NCBI GenBank assembly: GCA_963728495.1
Contig: CAVSKI010000001.1
Span: 1 to 64,000, forward strand
Source: JACVRW01 sp963728495
Lineage (GTDB): Bacteria > Actinomycetota > Thermoleophilia > Solirubrobacterales > Thermoleophilaceae
Length of the DNA: 64,000 nt
Direction: 5' to 3'
Shown: one piece after another, positions 34,758 through 43,840 of the stretch
How the letters are laid out: each line of letters begins with the position of its first letter
Position numbering within the stretch: position 1 is the first letter of the stretch
Made by a program: the position numbers and the translations under genes
The notes under the pieces: generated by a model
What the model was told of the DNA's origin: nothing
The model's database searches: none
The model's input: only the letters and a program-made list of their open reading frames with translations

Positions 34758-34961
34758 ATGTCCGCAATCGAGATCCAAAACCACCTCCAGGACCTGCAGA
34801 CCGAGCGTGCCGTGGCCTCGATCGAGGGGCTGTCGGGCAACTCGGCCTACATGGCCGACCTCGACCACGAGATCGCCGCCACGCACTCCGCCTATGTCGG
34901 AGCCGCCGTGACCGAGATCGCCACCCTGAGGGCCCAGCTGTCCGGGCCCCAGGTCGGGTAA
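34758..34961 (+). CDS. Small protein, copy 2 of a tandem duplication
   Basis: 67 residues (MSAIEIQNHLQDLQTERAVA, SIEGLSGNSAYMADLDHEIA, ATHSAYVGAAVTEIATLRAQ then LSGPQVG). It differs from copy 1 at few positions, mostly conservative or silent, so both have been under protein-level selection. No known domain; helical. The ATG lies 32 nt after the ACCCGATG operator element. A 38-residue ORF follows 10 nt later, probably in the same transcript. Confidence 0.7.
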   Translation: MSAIEIQNHLQDLQTERAVASIEGLSGNSAYMADLDHEIAATHSAYVGAAVTEIATLRAQLSGPQVG

Positions 34962-34971
34962 GGAGAAGACA

Positions 34972-35088
34972 ATGGCCCCCCGCTTCTGGACCATCACGAT
35001 CGGCGACCGCACCCTCACCGTGGCTGCCGGCACGCGTGAGGCGGCCGAGAAGATCGCCGCCCGCCGCATCGCTACCGGCAAGCTCTAG
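34972..35088 (+). CDS. 38-residue small protein
   Basis: MAPRFWTITIGDRTLTVAAG then TREAAEKIAARRIATGKL. A clear ribosome site AAGGAG (34960-34965) lies 6 nt before the ATG, which supports translation. The sequence reads like a compact beta-hairpin plus a basic helix. It follows copy 2 of the duplicated small gene within 10 nt and is probably co-expressed with it. I know no family for it. Confidence 0.55.
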   Translation: MAPRFWTITIGDRTLTVAAGTREAAEKIAARRIATGKL

Positions 35089-35237
35089 GCGCTCTACTCG
35101 CCGCTCTGCGTCAACCTCGCCACTGGCGCTGCCCGACTTGCCGGCTGGTGGGCGCCGCCGTCTTCTAACGGCAGCAACCAAGTGTGGACGCGGCCGTGTT
35201 GTGGGCTTTGTCACGTTGCCGTAACGCGGTTTCGCGC

Positions 35238-35284
35238 CACTGTCCTGGATTGACCGCCCCTGAGACGGTGGAGGCAGGACAGTG
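35238..35284. repeat. Long nested inverted repeat in a gene-free stretch
   Basis: CACTGTCCTG (35238-35247) and CAGGACAGTG (35275-35284) are perfect 10-bp arms. Between them ACCG and CGGT form an inner inverted repeat, each 5 nt from its outer arm. It lies in the 290-nt region (35089-35380) between the small-gene cluster and the end of the permease gene, where no other feature is seen. It could terminate both convergent units, or be an operator or structured RNA. Confidence 0.5.
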
Positions 35285-35380
35285 CCCAACGCGACGGCCG
35301 GATTGGTCTGCCCGACGGGCTTGTGTTACAGCGCCGCTACAGGCGTGACAGCTCCGGCAGATCCCGCCCTGGTTGCTGTC

Positions 35381-36904
35381 CTAAGGCGCCCGACCTCGGC
35401 GCACGGCGGCTCGCGCAGCACTGCCCGCCGTCTCCGGCAACGCGCGCTGAGGCTTGGCCACGAGCAGATACGCCAGGCCGACGGCGGCAATGACCGCAAG
35501 CACCATCGGGGCCGCCCAGATCTGGTAGACCGGAGCGCCGGGGGGCGCCAGCGACTCGCGCGGCCAGGCGATGTTGACCGACTCGAAGGCCAGCCAGATC
35601 ACGGCCAGTACGTTGATCACAAGGCCTGCTCGGCCGAGCTGTATACGACCCGCCGGCTTCCACGTCCCCCGCAGCCTCGCGATCAAGGCGCCCAGCGCGA
35701 TCAGGAGGAAGGTCACGTAGATCCCCGCCGTCCCGAACGTGATGAGGCTGCCCACCGCGGCCGAATGAAGGCCGAGCAGCATCCCGAGGCAGGCCACCGT
35801 CGCGGTCACCACGATTCCCCCGATCGGGACCCTCCGCCGGTTGACCTTGCGCAGAAAGCGCGATCCGGGCAGCGTGCCGTCGCGTGACACGGAGTACATC
35901 GTGCGGGCGGTGAGGGCCTGGGCGGCCATCCCGCAGGCCAGGAAGGCAACCAGCACCACGGCGGCGAACGGCTTCGAGGACCACGACCCAAACGAGGTGA
36001 CCACCGCCGTGGTCACCGGGTCCAGGTCCTTGCCCGCGACGATCGAGGCCGGGTCGGGGTGCGCGAGCATGGCCGCGACCGCGTTGAGGAACACCAACAC
36101 GCCGACGCTGAGTAGGGCAATCCAGATCGCCCGCGGCACATGTCGGCTGGCGTCTCGCGTCTCCTCGGCGGCCGCAACGCAGGCATCGAAGCCGATGAAC
36201 ACCCAGCCGCCGACCGCCAGCGCAGCCAGCAGTCCCGCGCCGACCGAGCCGCCGGAGAGCCCCTCCGCCCCCAGAGTCTCCGAGAGCAGTGAAAAGTCCT
36301 GCTCGCGGAACACGAGCAGGAGGGCTATGCCCACGCCCACCGTGGCCACCGCCTCGGCGGCGATTCCCACCTTGATCGCGCGGCTCAGCAACCGGATCCC
36401 GAACGCATCCGCGGCCGCGCACACCAACACGAGAACCATGCCCGTGACCACGAGCGCGTTCGCCGTGATCTCGATACCGAGCAGAGCCAGCGCCCATGGG
36501 GCCCCGAGATAGGCGATCGTCGTGTTGGCCACGGCGTAGGCGCAAACGGCGACCCAACCGGTGAACCAGCCGTAGGAGCCACCCACAAGGCGCTTGGTCC
36601 ACTGATAGGCGCCGCCTGCGATGGGGAACTCCGACGCCAGCTCGGAGTAGACGGCCACAAGCAGGCATTGCCCCGCCAGGGCCACGGGCAGCACCCACAC
36701 CCAGGCGGGGCCGGCCACCAACGTTCCCACGAGTACAACGGCATAGAGCCCCACCACCGGAGAGACGGCAGCGAAACCGAGCGCGACGTTGTCGAAGATG
36801 TGCAACCGCCGCTCGAGCTCCTGGGGATAGCCGAGCTCGCGTAGCCGTTGCGTGTCGGAGTCGAGCGCTGCCGCCGTCGGCGGCGGCGGCGCGACCTCCG
36901 TCAA
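35381..36904 (-). CDS. APC-family amino acid permease
   Basis: 507 residues with about twelve helices. The N-terminus LGYPQELERRLHIFDNVALG is typical of the GABA/choline-permease-like amino acid transporters. Other segments are FPIAGGAYQWTKRLVGGSYG (substrate region) and SRDGTLPGSRFLRKVNRRRV (conserved loop). TTG at 36904 is chosen because it overlaps the stop of the LuxR gene (TTGA), indicating coupling; the open frame upstream is LuxR sequence in another frame. Substrate not defined. Confidence 0.85.
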   Translation of the reverse strand: MTEVAPPPPTAAALDSDTQRLRELGYPQELERRLHIFDNVALGFAAVSPVVGLYAVVLVGTLVAGPAWVWVLPVALAGQCLLVAVYSELASEFPIAGGAYQWTKRLVGGSYGWFTGWVAVCAYAVANTTIAYLGAPWALALLGIEITANALVVTGMVLVLVCAAADAFGIRLLSRAIKVGIAAEAVATVGVGIALLLVFREQDFSLLSETLGAEGLSGGSVGAGLLAALAVGGWVFIGFDACVAAAEETRDASRHVPRAIWIALLSVGVLVFLNAVAAMLAHPDPASIVAGKDLDPVTTAVVTSFGSWSSKPFAAVVLVAFLACGMAAQALTARTMYSVSRDGTLPGSRFLRKVNRRRVPIGGIVVTATVACLGMLLGLHSAAVGSLITFGTAGIYVTFLLIALGALIARLRGTWKPAGRIQLGRAGLVINVLAVIWLAFESVNIAWPRESLAPPGAPVYQIWAAPMVLAVIAAVGLAYLLVAKPQRALPETAGSAARAAVRRGRAP

Positions 36905-39823
36905 GGCCCTTCCACTGTTCCTTCGTGCTCGCGCCGGTCGCGCTCGACGATGCGAGCCACCTCCACGCGCGAGGAGGCATTCAGCTTGATGAACAGGTTG
37001 CGGATGTGCGTCTCGATCGTCTTCTTGCTGAGAAAGAGCTTCTCGGCGATCTGCGGATTGGTCAGCCGGTCGGTGATCAGCTCGGCGATCTCGAGCTCGC
37101 GCTTGGTGAGGGAGCCCATCCCCGAGTCCTCCGCCGTGGCCTTTCCGCGCACCTCGGCGCGGGCGCCCAGCTTGCGCAGCTCGCGGCGCATGTCGTCGCG
37201 CAGTCGCACCGAGCCGCATTCGGCACTCACGCGCTCAGCCTCGCGCAGAGGGACAAGCGCTTGGTCGCGCTCCCCCGCTGCCGCCAGCGCGCGGCCGGCC
37301 AGGCCGCGCGAGAAGGCAGCCTGGAGATGCGCTCCCACCGAGTCGGCCGACTCGGCCGACTCGGTGGCGATCCGGGCGGCCTCGAGCGGCTCGCCACCGG
37401 CCAGAAGCACCTCGGCTCGTGCGCGCCCAGCCACAGCGGCGGGCACCTTGAGGCCGAGGTTCGCCGCGTTCTCCTCGGCTCGCCCGGCGTACTCGTCGGC
37501 CTTCTCGGGATTCCCGACCGCCAGCTCGACCAGCGCGAGCGTTTCCCAGTCGAAGCAGCGCTCGACGGGGATCTTGTGCTCCAGCTCATCCGAGCCCAGC
37601 GCATGCATCTCCTCGCGGCGCGCGCTCGACGTCCCCCGCCTCGAAGTGCGCGCAAGCCAGCATCCAGCCCGGGCCGCCGCCGGCCGAGGGCATGGTGCCG
37701 CCCGCCAGGCGGCGCCCGACCCGAGCGCTCTCCTCGCCCGCCGCGATCGCGGCTTCGAGATTCCCGGCGTAGTAGTGCGCCCAGCCGAGCTCGAACAGCG
37801 ACCAGAACAACCAGAGGGGATTGGCCGACAGCCGTGTCGCCTCGACCGCGGCCTCGCCCATCTCAATGGCCTCGGCCATACGCCCCTGCATCTCGAAAGG
37901 GAAGCCCTTCACGAGCATCATCGGCACGACCATTCGTCCCTCTCCGGTGGCCCGGCCGATGGCTATCCCTCGCTCGACGTGCGCAATCGCCTGGTCGTAG
38001 AGCTCGAGGTAGTTCTCGGCCCAACCGAGGTGGCACAACGCCTCCTGACGTGGGGCGAGCTCGGCGTCGGACATTCGGTCGATGTAGCTCACCGCCTCGG
38101 CGTGGTGCTCGCGCGCCGCCTCTATCTGCCCCGCGGCCGCCTCGCCGACGCACAGCGCCGACGCGGCCGCGGCGATGAGCGCGTTGTCGCCCACCCCACG
38201 AGCGGTCTCCAGCGCGCCGCGCCCCATGTCAAGCGTCTGCTCGGAGTCGAACTCGTAGAAGCCGTCGACCGAGAGCTCGATCTGAAGAGCTGCCGCCACG
38301 GCGCTCGAGCGGTCGGGCACCTCCTCCCACGCGCGAACGAGGCGCCGATGCGCCTCTTCGTGGTGCCCCATCCAGTGCTCGACCGCCGCGCACAGAGTTG
38401 TCAGCTCCACACGCTCGGTGACCGCCTCCGGTGGAAGCAGATCCATCGCCTCCAGCAGGGTGGCCCTGCAGCGCTCGAACTCACCCAGAGATCGAAGCGC
38501 CGAGGCCAAGTCCTTCCGCACCGACACCTGGCGCTCCGTGTCTGCGCTGGGAAGAAGGCGTATGGCCGCGCCGAACCAGCGCGCGGCCGCGCTGGGGGCA
38601 CGGGAGGACGACGCCTGTCCGGCCTCGAGCAGCAGCCGGATGGCCTCTTCGTTCCCTTGCCGCGCCGACTGCTCGACGTGGTGGGCCTGTTCGGCCGAAT
38701 CAGCGCCCCGGGCGGCCAGCGCTTCGGCTGCACGGGCATGGCCGGCAAGACGCCGGCCACCGCGCACCGATTCGTAGACCGCGCGCCGCACGAGGGGATG
38801 ACGGAAGATGAATCGCCGCGGCACCTGTGTCGGCCGGACGAGGTCTCGGTCGAGCAGATCGTCGAGGGCGGTCAGGGCCTCGGCCTCGCTCAGCTCACCT
38901 ATCGCGGCCGCGAGGTCCAGCTCGAAGGGCTCACCGGCCACGGCCGCCGCGTCCAGCAGTGTGCGAGATGGATCGGAGAGGGACTCGAGCTCCCCCGCGA
39001 TGGCTCCGGCTACGGCCGCGGGCACTCCGGCGGTATCCGCATCCGAGTCGAGCGCGGCCGCGAGCGCCTCTTCGTCGCCGACGCGGCCGAGCTGCTTGAG
39101 GTAGAACGGATTGCCGCCCCCGTGCCGGTAGATCGCGGCGACGGACTTGGCCTCCATCCCGTCGAGCAGCAGGGTCGCTTCCGCTTCGCTCAGCTGTCCG
39201 AGCTCGAGCCGGTGCACCCGCGGGTCGGCCAGCGCCGCTCCCAAGCGCTGCGCGGCCTGACCGGGGCGGAACCCCAGAGCAAGCAGGACCGGCGCCTTGG
39301 GCTCGCGACGGGCGAGAGCAGCGATCAGCTCGAGTGAGGCGCCGTCGCTCCAGTGAAGGTCGTCGAGCACGAGGACGAGCGGCTGCTCCTCTGCGATCAG
39401 ACAAAGGAGGCGGCTGACCGCGCGATGCGCGCGGTAGCGCTCATCGGCGATGGCCCCACCGGCGCCGTTCGAGCGTGCCAGCGATGGCAGCACCTGTCCG
39501 AGCTCCGCGGCCAGCTCCTCGTCCCAGGCCTCCTGGCCGGCGAAGTCCTGCGAGACGACGTAGGCGTCGAGCGCGTCGACCCAAACGCTGAAGGGCATCT
39601 CGCTCTCGAACTCGGCGGCGGCGCCGGCCAGCACCACGTGTCCCCGCTCCTCGGCTCGAGCCCGCAGCTCCCCAAGCAATCGCGTCTTGCCGATGCCGGG
39701 CTCTCCCTCGACCGCAATGTAGGCCGGCCGGCCCTCGGTGAGCGCGTCGAGCGCCGCCTCGAGATGCTCGAGCTCTCCTTCGCGCCCAACCAGTGTGGCG
39801 GCGGTGCCAGCCTGCGAGTCCAC
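36901..39823 (-). pseudogene. Large LuxR-type ATPase regulator (LAL), frameshifted
   Basis: Two frames make one protein of about 970 residues. The first has LVGREGELEHLEAALDAL, Walker A VEGEPGIGKTRLLGEL, Walker B LVLVLDDLHWSDG and TPR-like helices. The second carries the remaining helices and the LuxR HTH (LTKRELEIAELITDRLTNPQ, IAEKLFLSKKTIETHIRNLF). The switch lies near 37615-37625 in a GCGCGCCGCGAGG run and fits one extra base, so it may be an error. GTG at 39823 is preferred over an ATG at 39958, which would collide with the divergent gene. It is coupled to the permease gene. Confidence 0.8.
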
Positions 39824-39956
39824 CGGTGGGCGAGCATACGCCAGGCCACTCCATTGACCAAGATGCTCGCCGACCCGTATCGGCCCTGCGCGCCGGCTCG
39901 GATCGGCATACCATCCCCGACCGGCTATTGGTTCAACCAAAGGGAGGTCCGTATCC

Positions 39957-40446
39957 ATGCGCCGTTCCCATGTCTTGGGCGTGCTGGTTCTTGCCGCGCT
40001 GTGCGTCGTCGTGGTCATCGCGATGCCGGCAGGCGCTCAGGCACCCACCGTCCTGTCCTTCAAGGAGCTCAACAAGGGCTCCACGTTCAAGCTCGTCGAC
40101 GTCCCTCCGCGGCAGAGGAACCAGCGAACTCCCCTGAGCGTCGGGGACCAGCTGATCTTCACGAACCCGCTGCAGAAGTCCGCTACCACCACCGCGGGGA
40201 AGCTGCACGTCCGGTGCACGGTCACGAAGTCGGGGAGGAAGTTCTCCGCGCTGAGGGCCCTCTGTGACGGCGCATACGCTTTCAGCCAACGGCACGATCT
40301 ACGCGTCGGCGCTCATAAAGCTGGCCGGAAACAACACGATCGGTGCGGTGACCGGCGGGACCGGCGCCTACGCCGGCGCGCGCGGGACGTTCGAGTCGAA
40401 GGAGGTCAAGGGCGGATCGCAGACGACGATCACGCTGATTCCCTGA
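39957..40446 (+). pseudogene. Secreted dirigent/allene-oxide-cyclase-barrel-like protein, frameshifted
   Basis: Frame one gives a signal peptide (VLGVLVLAALCVVVVIAMPA) and TAGKLHVRCTVTKSGRKFSA. Frame two continues TLSANGTIYASALIKLAGNN and TIGAVTGGTGAYAGARGTFE to the stop. Joined near 40270-40278 by removing one base, they give about 160 residues of the small lipocalin-like barrel known from dirigent-like bacterial proteins. The C-terminal GGTGAYAGARG signature is clear. AAGGGAGG lies upstream of the ATG. Divergent from LuxR-1 and convergent with LuxR-2. Confidence 0.7.
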
Positions 40447-40462
40447 CACTGCCCGCAGCCGT

Positions 40463-40486
40463 GGGGCCGGCCACGCGGCCGGCCCC
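40463..40486. terminator. Bidirectional hairpin terminator
   Basis: GGGGCCGGCC and GGCCGGCCCC form a perfect 10-bp stem with an ACGC loop, between the convergent barrel-protein gene (stop 40446) and LuxR-2 (stop 40502). No T tract, so likely bidirectional or factor-assisted. Confidence 0.7.
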
Positions 40487-40501
40487 GCCGCGGCAGCGGT
40501 A

Positions 40502-43390
40502 TCAGTTGCGTTCGCGCTCCATGACGCGCGCCACCTCCACCCGGGAGCTCACGTCGAGCTTCCGAAAGATGTTCCGCATATGCGTCTCGATGGTCTTGAC
40601 GCTCAGAAACAGCTCGGCGGCTATCTCCGGGTTGGTGCGACGGTCGGTCACCAGCGCGGCGATCTCCGCCTCGCGCTCGGTCAGCGTCTCGAGCAGTGCG
40701 CCGTCGGCCCTGCCGGGGGCCGAGCGCCGGTGGACTCTGCGCCCGAGCTTGCGCAACTCGTGCTCGGCCGCTTGGCGGTAGCGCACCGCGCCGTAGCCCT
40801 CGAGCTCGCCGGCGGCGCGCTCGAGCACGGCGATCGCCTCGTCCTGGCGCCCGGCGGCGCCGAGGGCGCGGCCTGCGACCACGCGCGAGATCGACGCCTC
40901 CACCCGAGACTCGATGGCGTCGCAGTGCGCCGCCGCGAGCAGAGCCTGCTCGACCCCGCGCGGCGGGTCGCCCGCGTCGAGGGCGACGGCGGCGGCTGCT
41001 CGTGCGGCCATGGCCTGCGAGAAGGTTGTGCCGGTTCGCTCGGCGACCTCGGAGGCGCCCGCCGCCGCGCGCCGCGCGCCCTCGCTATCTCCCAGTGCCA
41101 AGCGGCTGCGCGTGATCGCCTCGAAGTAGTTCGCCCGCCAGCCACCGGGCAACAGCGGCAGGTCCTCGCCACCGGCGCTCTCGGTAACGGCCGCTATCGC
41201 GCGCTCATGCTCGCCGAGCGCGTTGAGGACGAAACACTGGTTGGCGCCCGCGTACGTGGAAACGAGGCTGTGGTCCAGATCGCGGGTGATGTCGACGCTT
41301 TCCTGCGCCACCTTGCCCGCGGTGTCGAGGTCGCCGACGTACAACGAGGCATTCGCGTGGTTGAGGAGATTCCACGCCAACGCCTGGACGTTTCCGGAGA
41401 GACGCGCCGCCTCGGACGCACCGTCGAGCACGCGCACCGCCTCGTCGAGGTCCCCCAGCATCTGCAGCACCGTGCCCAGCACGGGGATCAGGAAGGGCGA
41501 GATCTCGGTCTGCCCGGTGGCCTGCGCGACGACCAGCCCGCGCTCGGCGTGGCGGCCGGCCTCAGCGAAGCGGTCGAGGTAGAGCTCGGCCGCTGAGAGG
41601 TTGGCCAGTGAGTCGAGCCGCAGGGCCAGCTCCTCGTCGGACATCGCATCGACGAGCGCGGCCGCCTCGTCACAGCGAGTCTGCACCTCAGGGTCGCCGC
41701 CCACGAAAGCGAGCGCGGCGGTCACGGCGGCCGTGCTAGCAGCGATCAGGGGCGCGTCCCCGAGAGCCTCGGCGATGCCGAGGGCGCTCTCAGCCGCCGT
41801 CCGCATCGCCGGATAGTCCTGGCGGTAGAAATGGCCCGTGGCCACATGCAGGAGCAGCTCGACGGTCTGGACCGAAGTGGCTTCGGGCAGCCGGACCAGC
41901 GCGGTGGTGAGCCGGTCGTGCGCCTCGCGGTGATGGCCGAGCAGCTGCTCGACACCGGCACACGCGCCGATGAGGGTGATCCGCAGCGCCTCCGAGTCGC
42001 CGGGCGTGAGCTGGATGCTCTCGAGCAAGGCCGCGCGCGCATCCTCGAAGCGGCCCGTGGCCGCCTTGGCTCCGGCCAGCGCCATCAGCAGCTCCACCCG
42101 TTCGCTCGCGGGAGCGGACGCCGGAAGAAGGCCAAGCGCGATCTCGAACCACTGCGCCGCGCTGGCCGGCGCTCGCTGGGCGGCCCCCTCCCCAGCCTCG
42201 CGGAGTACGGCCACCGCCTCGAGGTCCCCGTGGCGAGCCGACTGGGCCACGTGGTGGGCTCGCGACGAGGCCGGCGCGCCCCGGTCGGCGAGGGCCGTCG
42301 CGGCGCGCTCGTGCGCCGCTAGCCGCACCCCTGCCGCCGTCGACTCGTAGACGGCGCTGCGCACGAGTGGGTGGCGAAAGCCGAAGCGCCGCGGCACCTC
42401 GCCGGGGCGAATGAGATCGCGGGCGGCCAACTCGTCGATCGCGTCCAGCGCGTCCTGATCGTCGACACCCGCCGTAGCCATCGTCAGATCGAGCTCGAAA
42501 GGATCACCGGCCACCGCAGCGGCCTCCGCGAAGCGGCGGGCGCTCCCGCTGAGCCCGTCGAGCTCGGCCACGATCGCCGCCACCACGGCCGGAGGCACCT
42601 CGCCCCCGCGGCGAGCGCCGTAATCCCCGCCGCCCCCGCGCGCCAGCTGCAACAGGTAGAACGGGTTGCCCCCGCTCGCGCGGTAGAGCTGCTCCAGCTC
42701 GGCAGCCCCCGCGGCGTCCACCAGCTCACCGGCGGCCGAGGAAGCGAGTGGGCCGAGGTCGACACGACGCACCGCGTCGCCGCCGGCAGCGGCGGCCGCG
42801 ATGGCGGCCTCGAGCCCGCGGTCGGCCTGGCCGGTGCGAAACGACCCTGCCACCAGCACCGGCGCCTGAGGCGGACGCCTGAGAAGGTGCGAAACGAGCT
42901 CGACGGAGGCCCCGTCGGCCCAGTGCAGGTCCTCGAGCACGAGGACCAGGGGCTGGGGCCCGGCGAGCCGCTCGATCAGATCACGCACGGCATGGTGCGC
43001 GCGGAAGCGCTCGGCCGCGGTGGTCGGACCCGGGGAGGCCTGCTCGAGCGAACGCAGGGCGGGGAAAACGCCGGCGATCTCCGAAACGTCCTCCGAGGCC
43101 AGGCGGCTGAAGGCTCGCGGCTCGAGCGACCCCAGGTACTCGTCGAGAGCATCCACGATGAGCCCGAAGGGCAGCTCTTGCTCGAACTCGGCCGCGCTGC
43201 CCCGCAACGCGAGGCAACCGCGCTGCTCCGCGCGATTGGCCAGCTCGTCGAGCAGCGAGGTCTTCCCGATACCGGGCTCGCCGACTATGAAGGCCACGCG
43301 CGGTGCGCCCGCGATCGCCTCCTCGAGCAACTGCCCGGCTACTTCCTGCTCGTTCTCTCGGCCCACCAGGCCCGTTGCGGACGGCGTCAT
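40502..43390 (-). CDS. Large LuxR-type ATPase regulator (LAL family)
   Basis: 962 residues, intact. It has LVGRENEQEVAGQLLEEA, Walker A FIVGEPGIGKTSLLDEL, Walker B LVLVLEDLHWADGASVEL, a long TPR-like helical middle, and a C-terminal LuxR HTH (LTEREAEIAALVTDRRTNPE, IAAELFLSVKTIETHMRNIF). LAL (MalT-like) proteins are ATP- and ligand-controlled activators. ATG at 43390 gives MTPSATGLVGREN. The palindrome at 43434-43452 lies 44 nt upstream, so autoregulation together with control of the divergent 80-residue gene is plausible. It is the best candidate regulator for the four shared operators. Confidence 0.9.
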   Translation of the reverse strand: MTPSATGLVGRENEQEVAGQLLEEAIAGAPRVAFIVGEPGIGKTSLLDELANRAEQRGCLALRGSAAEFEQELPFGLIVDALDEYLGSLEPRAFSRLASEDVSEIAGVFPALRSLEQASPGPTTAAERFRAHHAVRDLIERLAGPQPLVLVLEDLHWADGASVELVSHLLRRPPQAPVLVAGSFRTGQADRGLEAAIAAAAAGGDAVRRVDLGPLASSAAGELVDAAGAAELEQLYRASGGNPFYLLQLARGGGGDYGARRGGEVPPAVVAAIVAELDGLSGSARRFAEAAAVAGDPFELDLTMATAGVDDQDALDAIDELAARDLIRPGEVPRRFGFRHPLVRSAVYESTAAGVRLAAHERAATALADRGAPASSRAHHVAQSARHGDLEAVAVLREAGEGAAQRAPASAAQWFEIALGLLPASAPASERVELLMALAGAKAATGRFEDARAALLESIQLTPGDSEALRITLIGACAGVEQLLGHHREAHDRLTTALVRLPEATSVQTVELLLHVATGHFYRQDYPAMRTAAESALGIAEALGDAPLIAASTAAVTAALAFVGGDPEVQTRCDEAAALVDAMSDEELALRLDSLANLSAAELYLDRFAEAGRHAERGLVVAQATGQTEISPFLIPVLGTVLQMLGDLDEAVRVLDGASEAARLSGNVQALAWNLLNHANASLYVGDLDTAGKVAQESVDITRDLDHSLVSTYAGANQCFVLNALGEHERAIAAVTESAGGEDLPLLPGGWRANYFEAITRSRLALGDSEGARRAAAGASEVAERTGTTFSQAMAARAAAAVALDAGDPPRGVEQALLAAAHCDAIESRVEASISRVVAGRALGAAGRQDEAIAVLERAAGELEGYGAVRYRQAAEHELRKLGRRVHRRSAPGRADGALLETLTEREAEIAALVTDRRTNPEIAAELFLSVKTIETHMRNIFRKLDVSSRVEVARVMERERN

Positions 43391-43433
43391 GCGAAATCTG
43401 GCGGGCCAGCCTACCCCACACACTGCGACCAAG

Positions 43434-43453
43434 ATCGGGGTGTTGCCCCGATG
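43434..43453. promoter_or_regulatory. Shared operator, site D (perfect palindrome)
   Basis: ATCGGGG (43434-43440), 5 nt, CCCCGAT (43446-43452) then G. The right half matches ACCCGATG of the other sites at seven of eight positions. It again ends exactly 32 nt before an ATG (43486). It lies between the divergent LuxR-2 and 80-residue protein genes, so it could serve both. Confidence 0.65.
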
Positions 43454-43485
43454 TCCGGAGCCCTGGGCTGAACGACACTGAACAC

Positions 43486-43728
43486 ATGCCCCGATTCATG
43501 CTCAGCCACCGCCACGACCCGCAGGAGTGCGGGGTCGTATTCGCCTCCTTCAAGGCTTTCGCGAGCCCCCTGCGCGGATCTCCGGTACGAGCGTCGTGCG
43601 ACTTCGGCACCCACCACATCTGGTGGGAGGTCGACGCGCCGAATGAGGACGCCGCGCTGGCCCAGCTGCCCGGCTACGTGGCCGAGCGCACCGCCGCGCT
43701 GCGCATCCGCGAGCGGCACACGCCCTGA
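43486..43728 (+). CDS. 80-residue protein, paralogue 1
   Basis: MPRFMLSHRHDPQECGVVFA, SFKAFASPLRGSPVRASCDF, GTHHIWWEVDAPNEDAALAQ, LPGYVAERTAALRIRERHTP. It is small, soluble and His/Cys-containing (HRHDPQEC, CDFGTHHIWW), with a ferredoxin-like alpha/beta pattern; no known function. The gene at 47628 has the same length and layout with about half the positions identical. The conserved HRH-X2-EC and WW suggest metal or ligand binding. No clear ribosome site, but the ATG is fixed 32 nt from the operator, so the message may have a short leader. Confidence 0.72.
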   Translation: MPRFMLSHRHDPQECGVVFASFKAFASPLRGSPVRASCDFGTHHIWWEVDAPNEDAALAQLPGYVAERTAALRIRERHTP

Positions 43729-43745
43729 CCCTCACCCCTACCCGG

Positions 43746-43778
43746 TTCAGGGTGCGAGTTCAGGGGGCTCACCCGATG
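43746..43778 (+). promoter_or_regulatory. Shared operator, site B
   Basis: TTCAGGGTGC (43746-43755), 3 nt, TTCAGGG (43759-43765), 5 nt, ACCCGATG (43771-43778). The right element continues as CCCGA-TGT-TCGGG, itself an inverted repeat. It ends 32 nt before the ATG at 43811, in frame with the MMPL gene. Confidence 0.7.
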
Positions 43779-43840
43779 TTCGGGGGGCCGGCGAAGAGCA
43801 GGCTGCCTGCATGCAGTCGAACCCCAAGCGAAGGAGTCCC

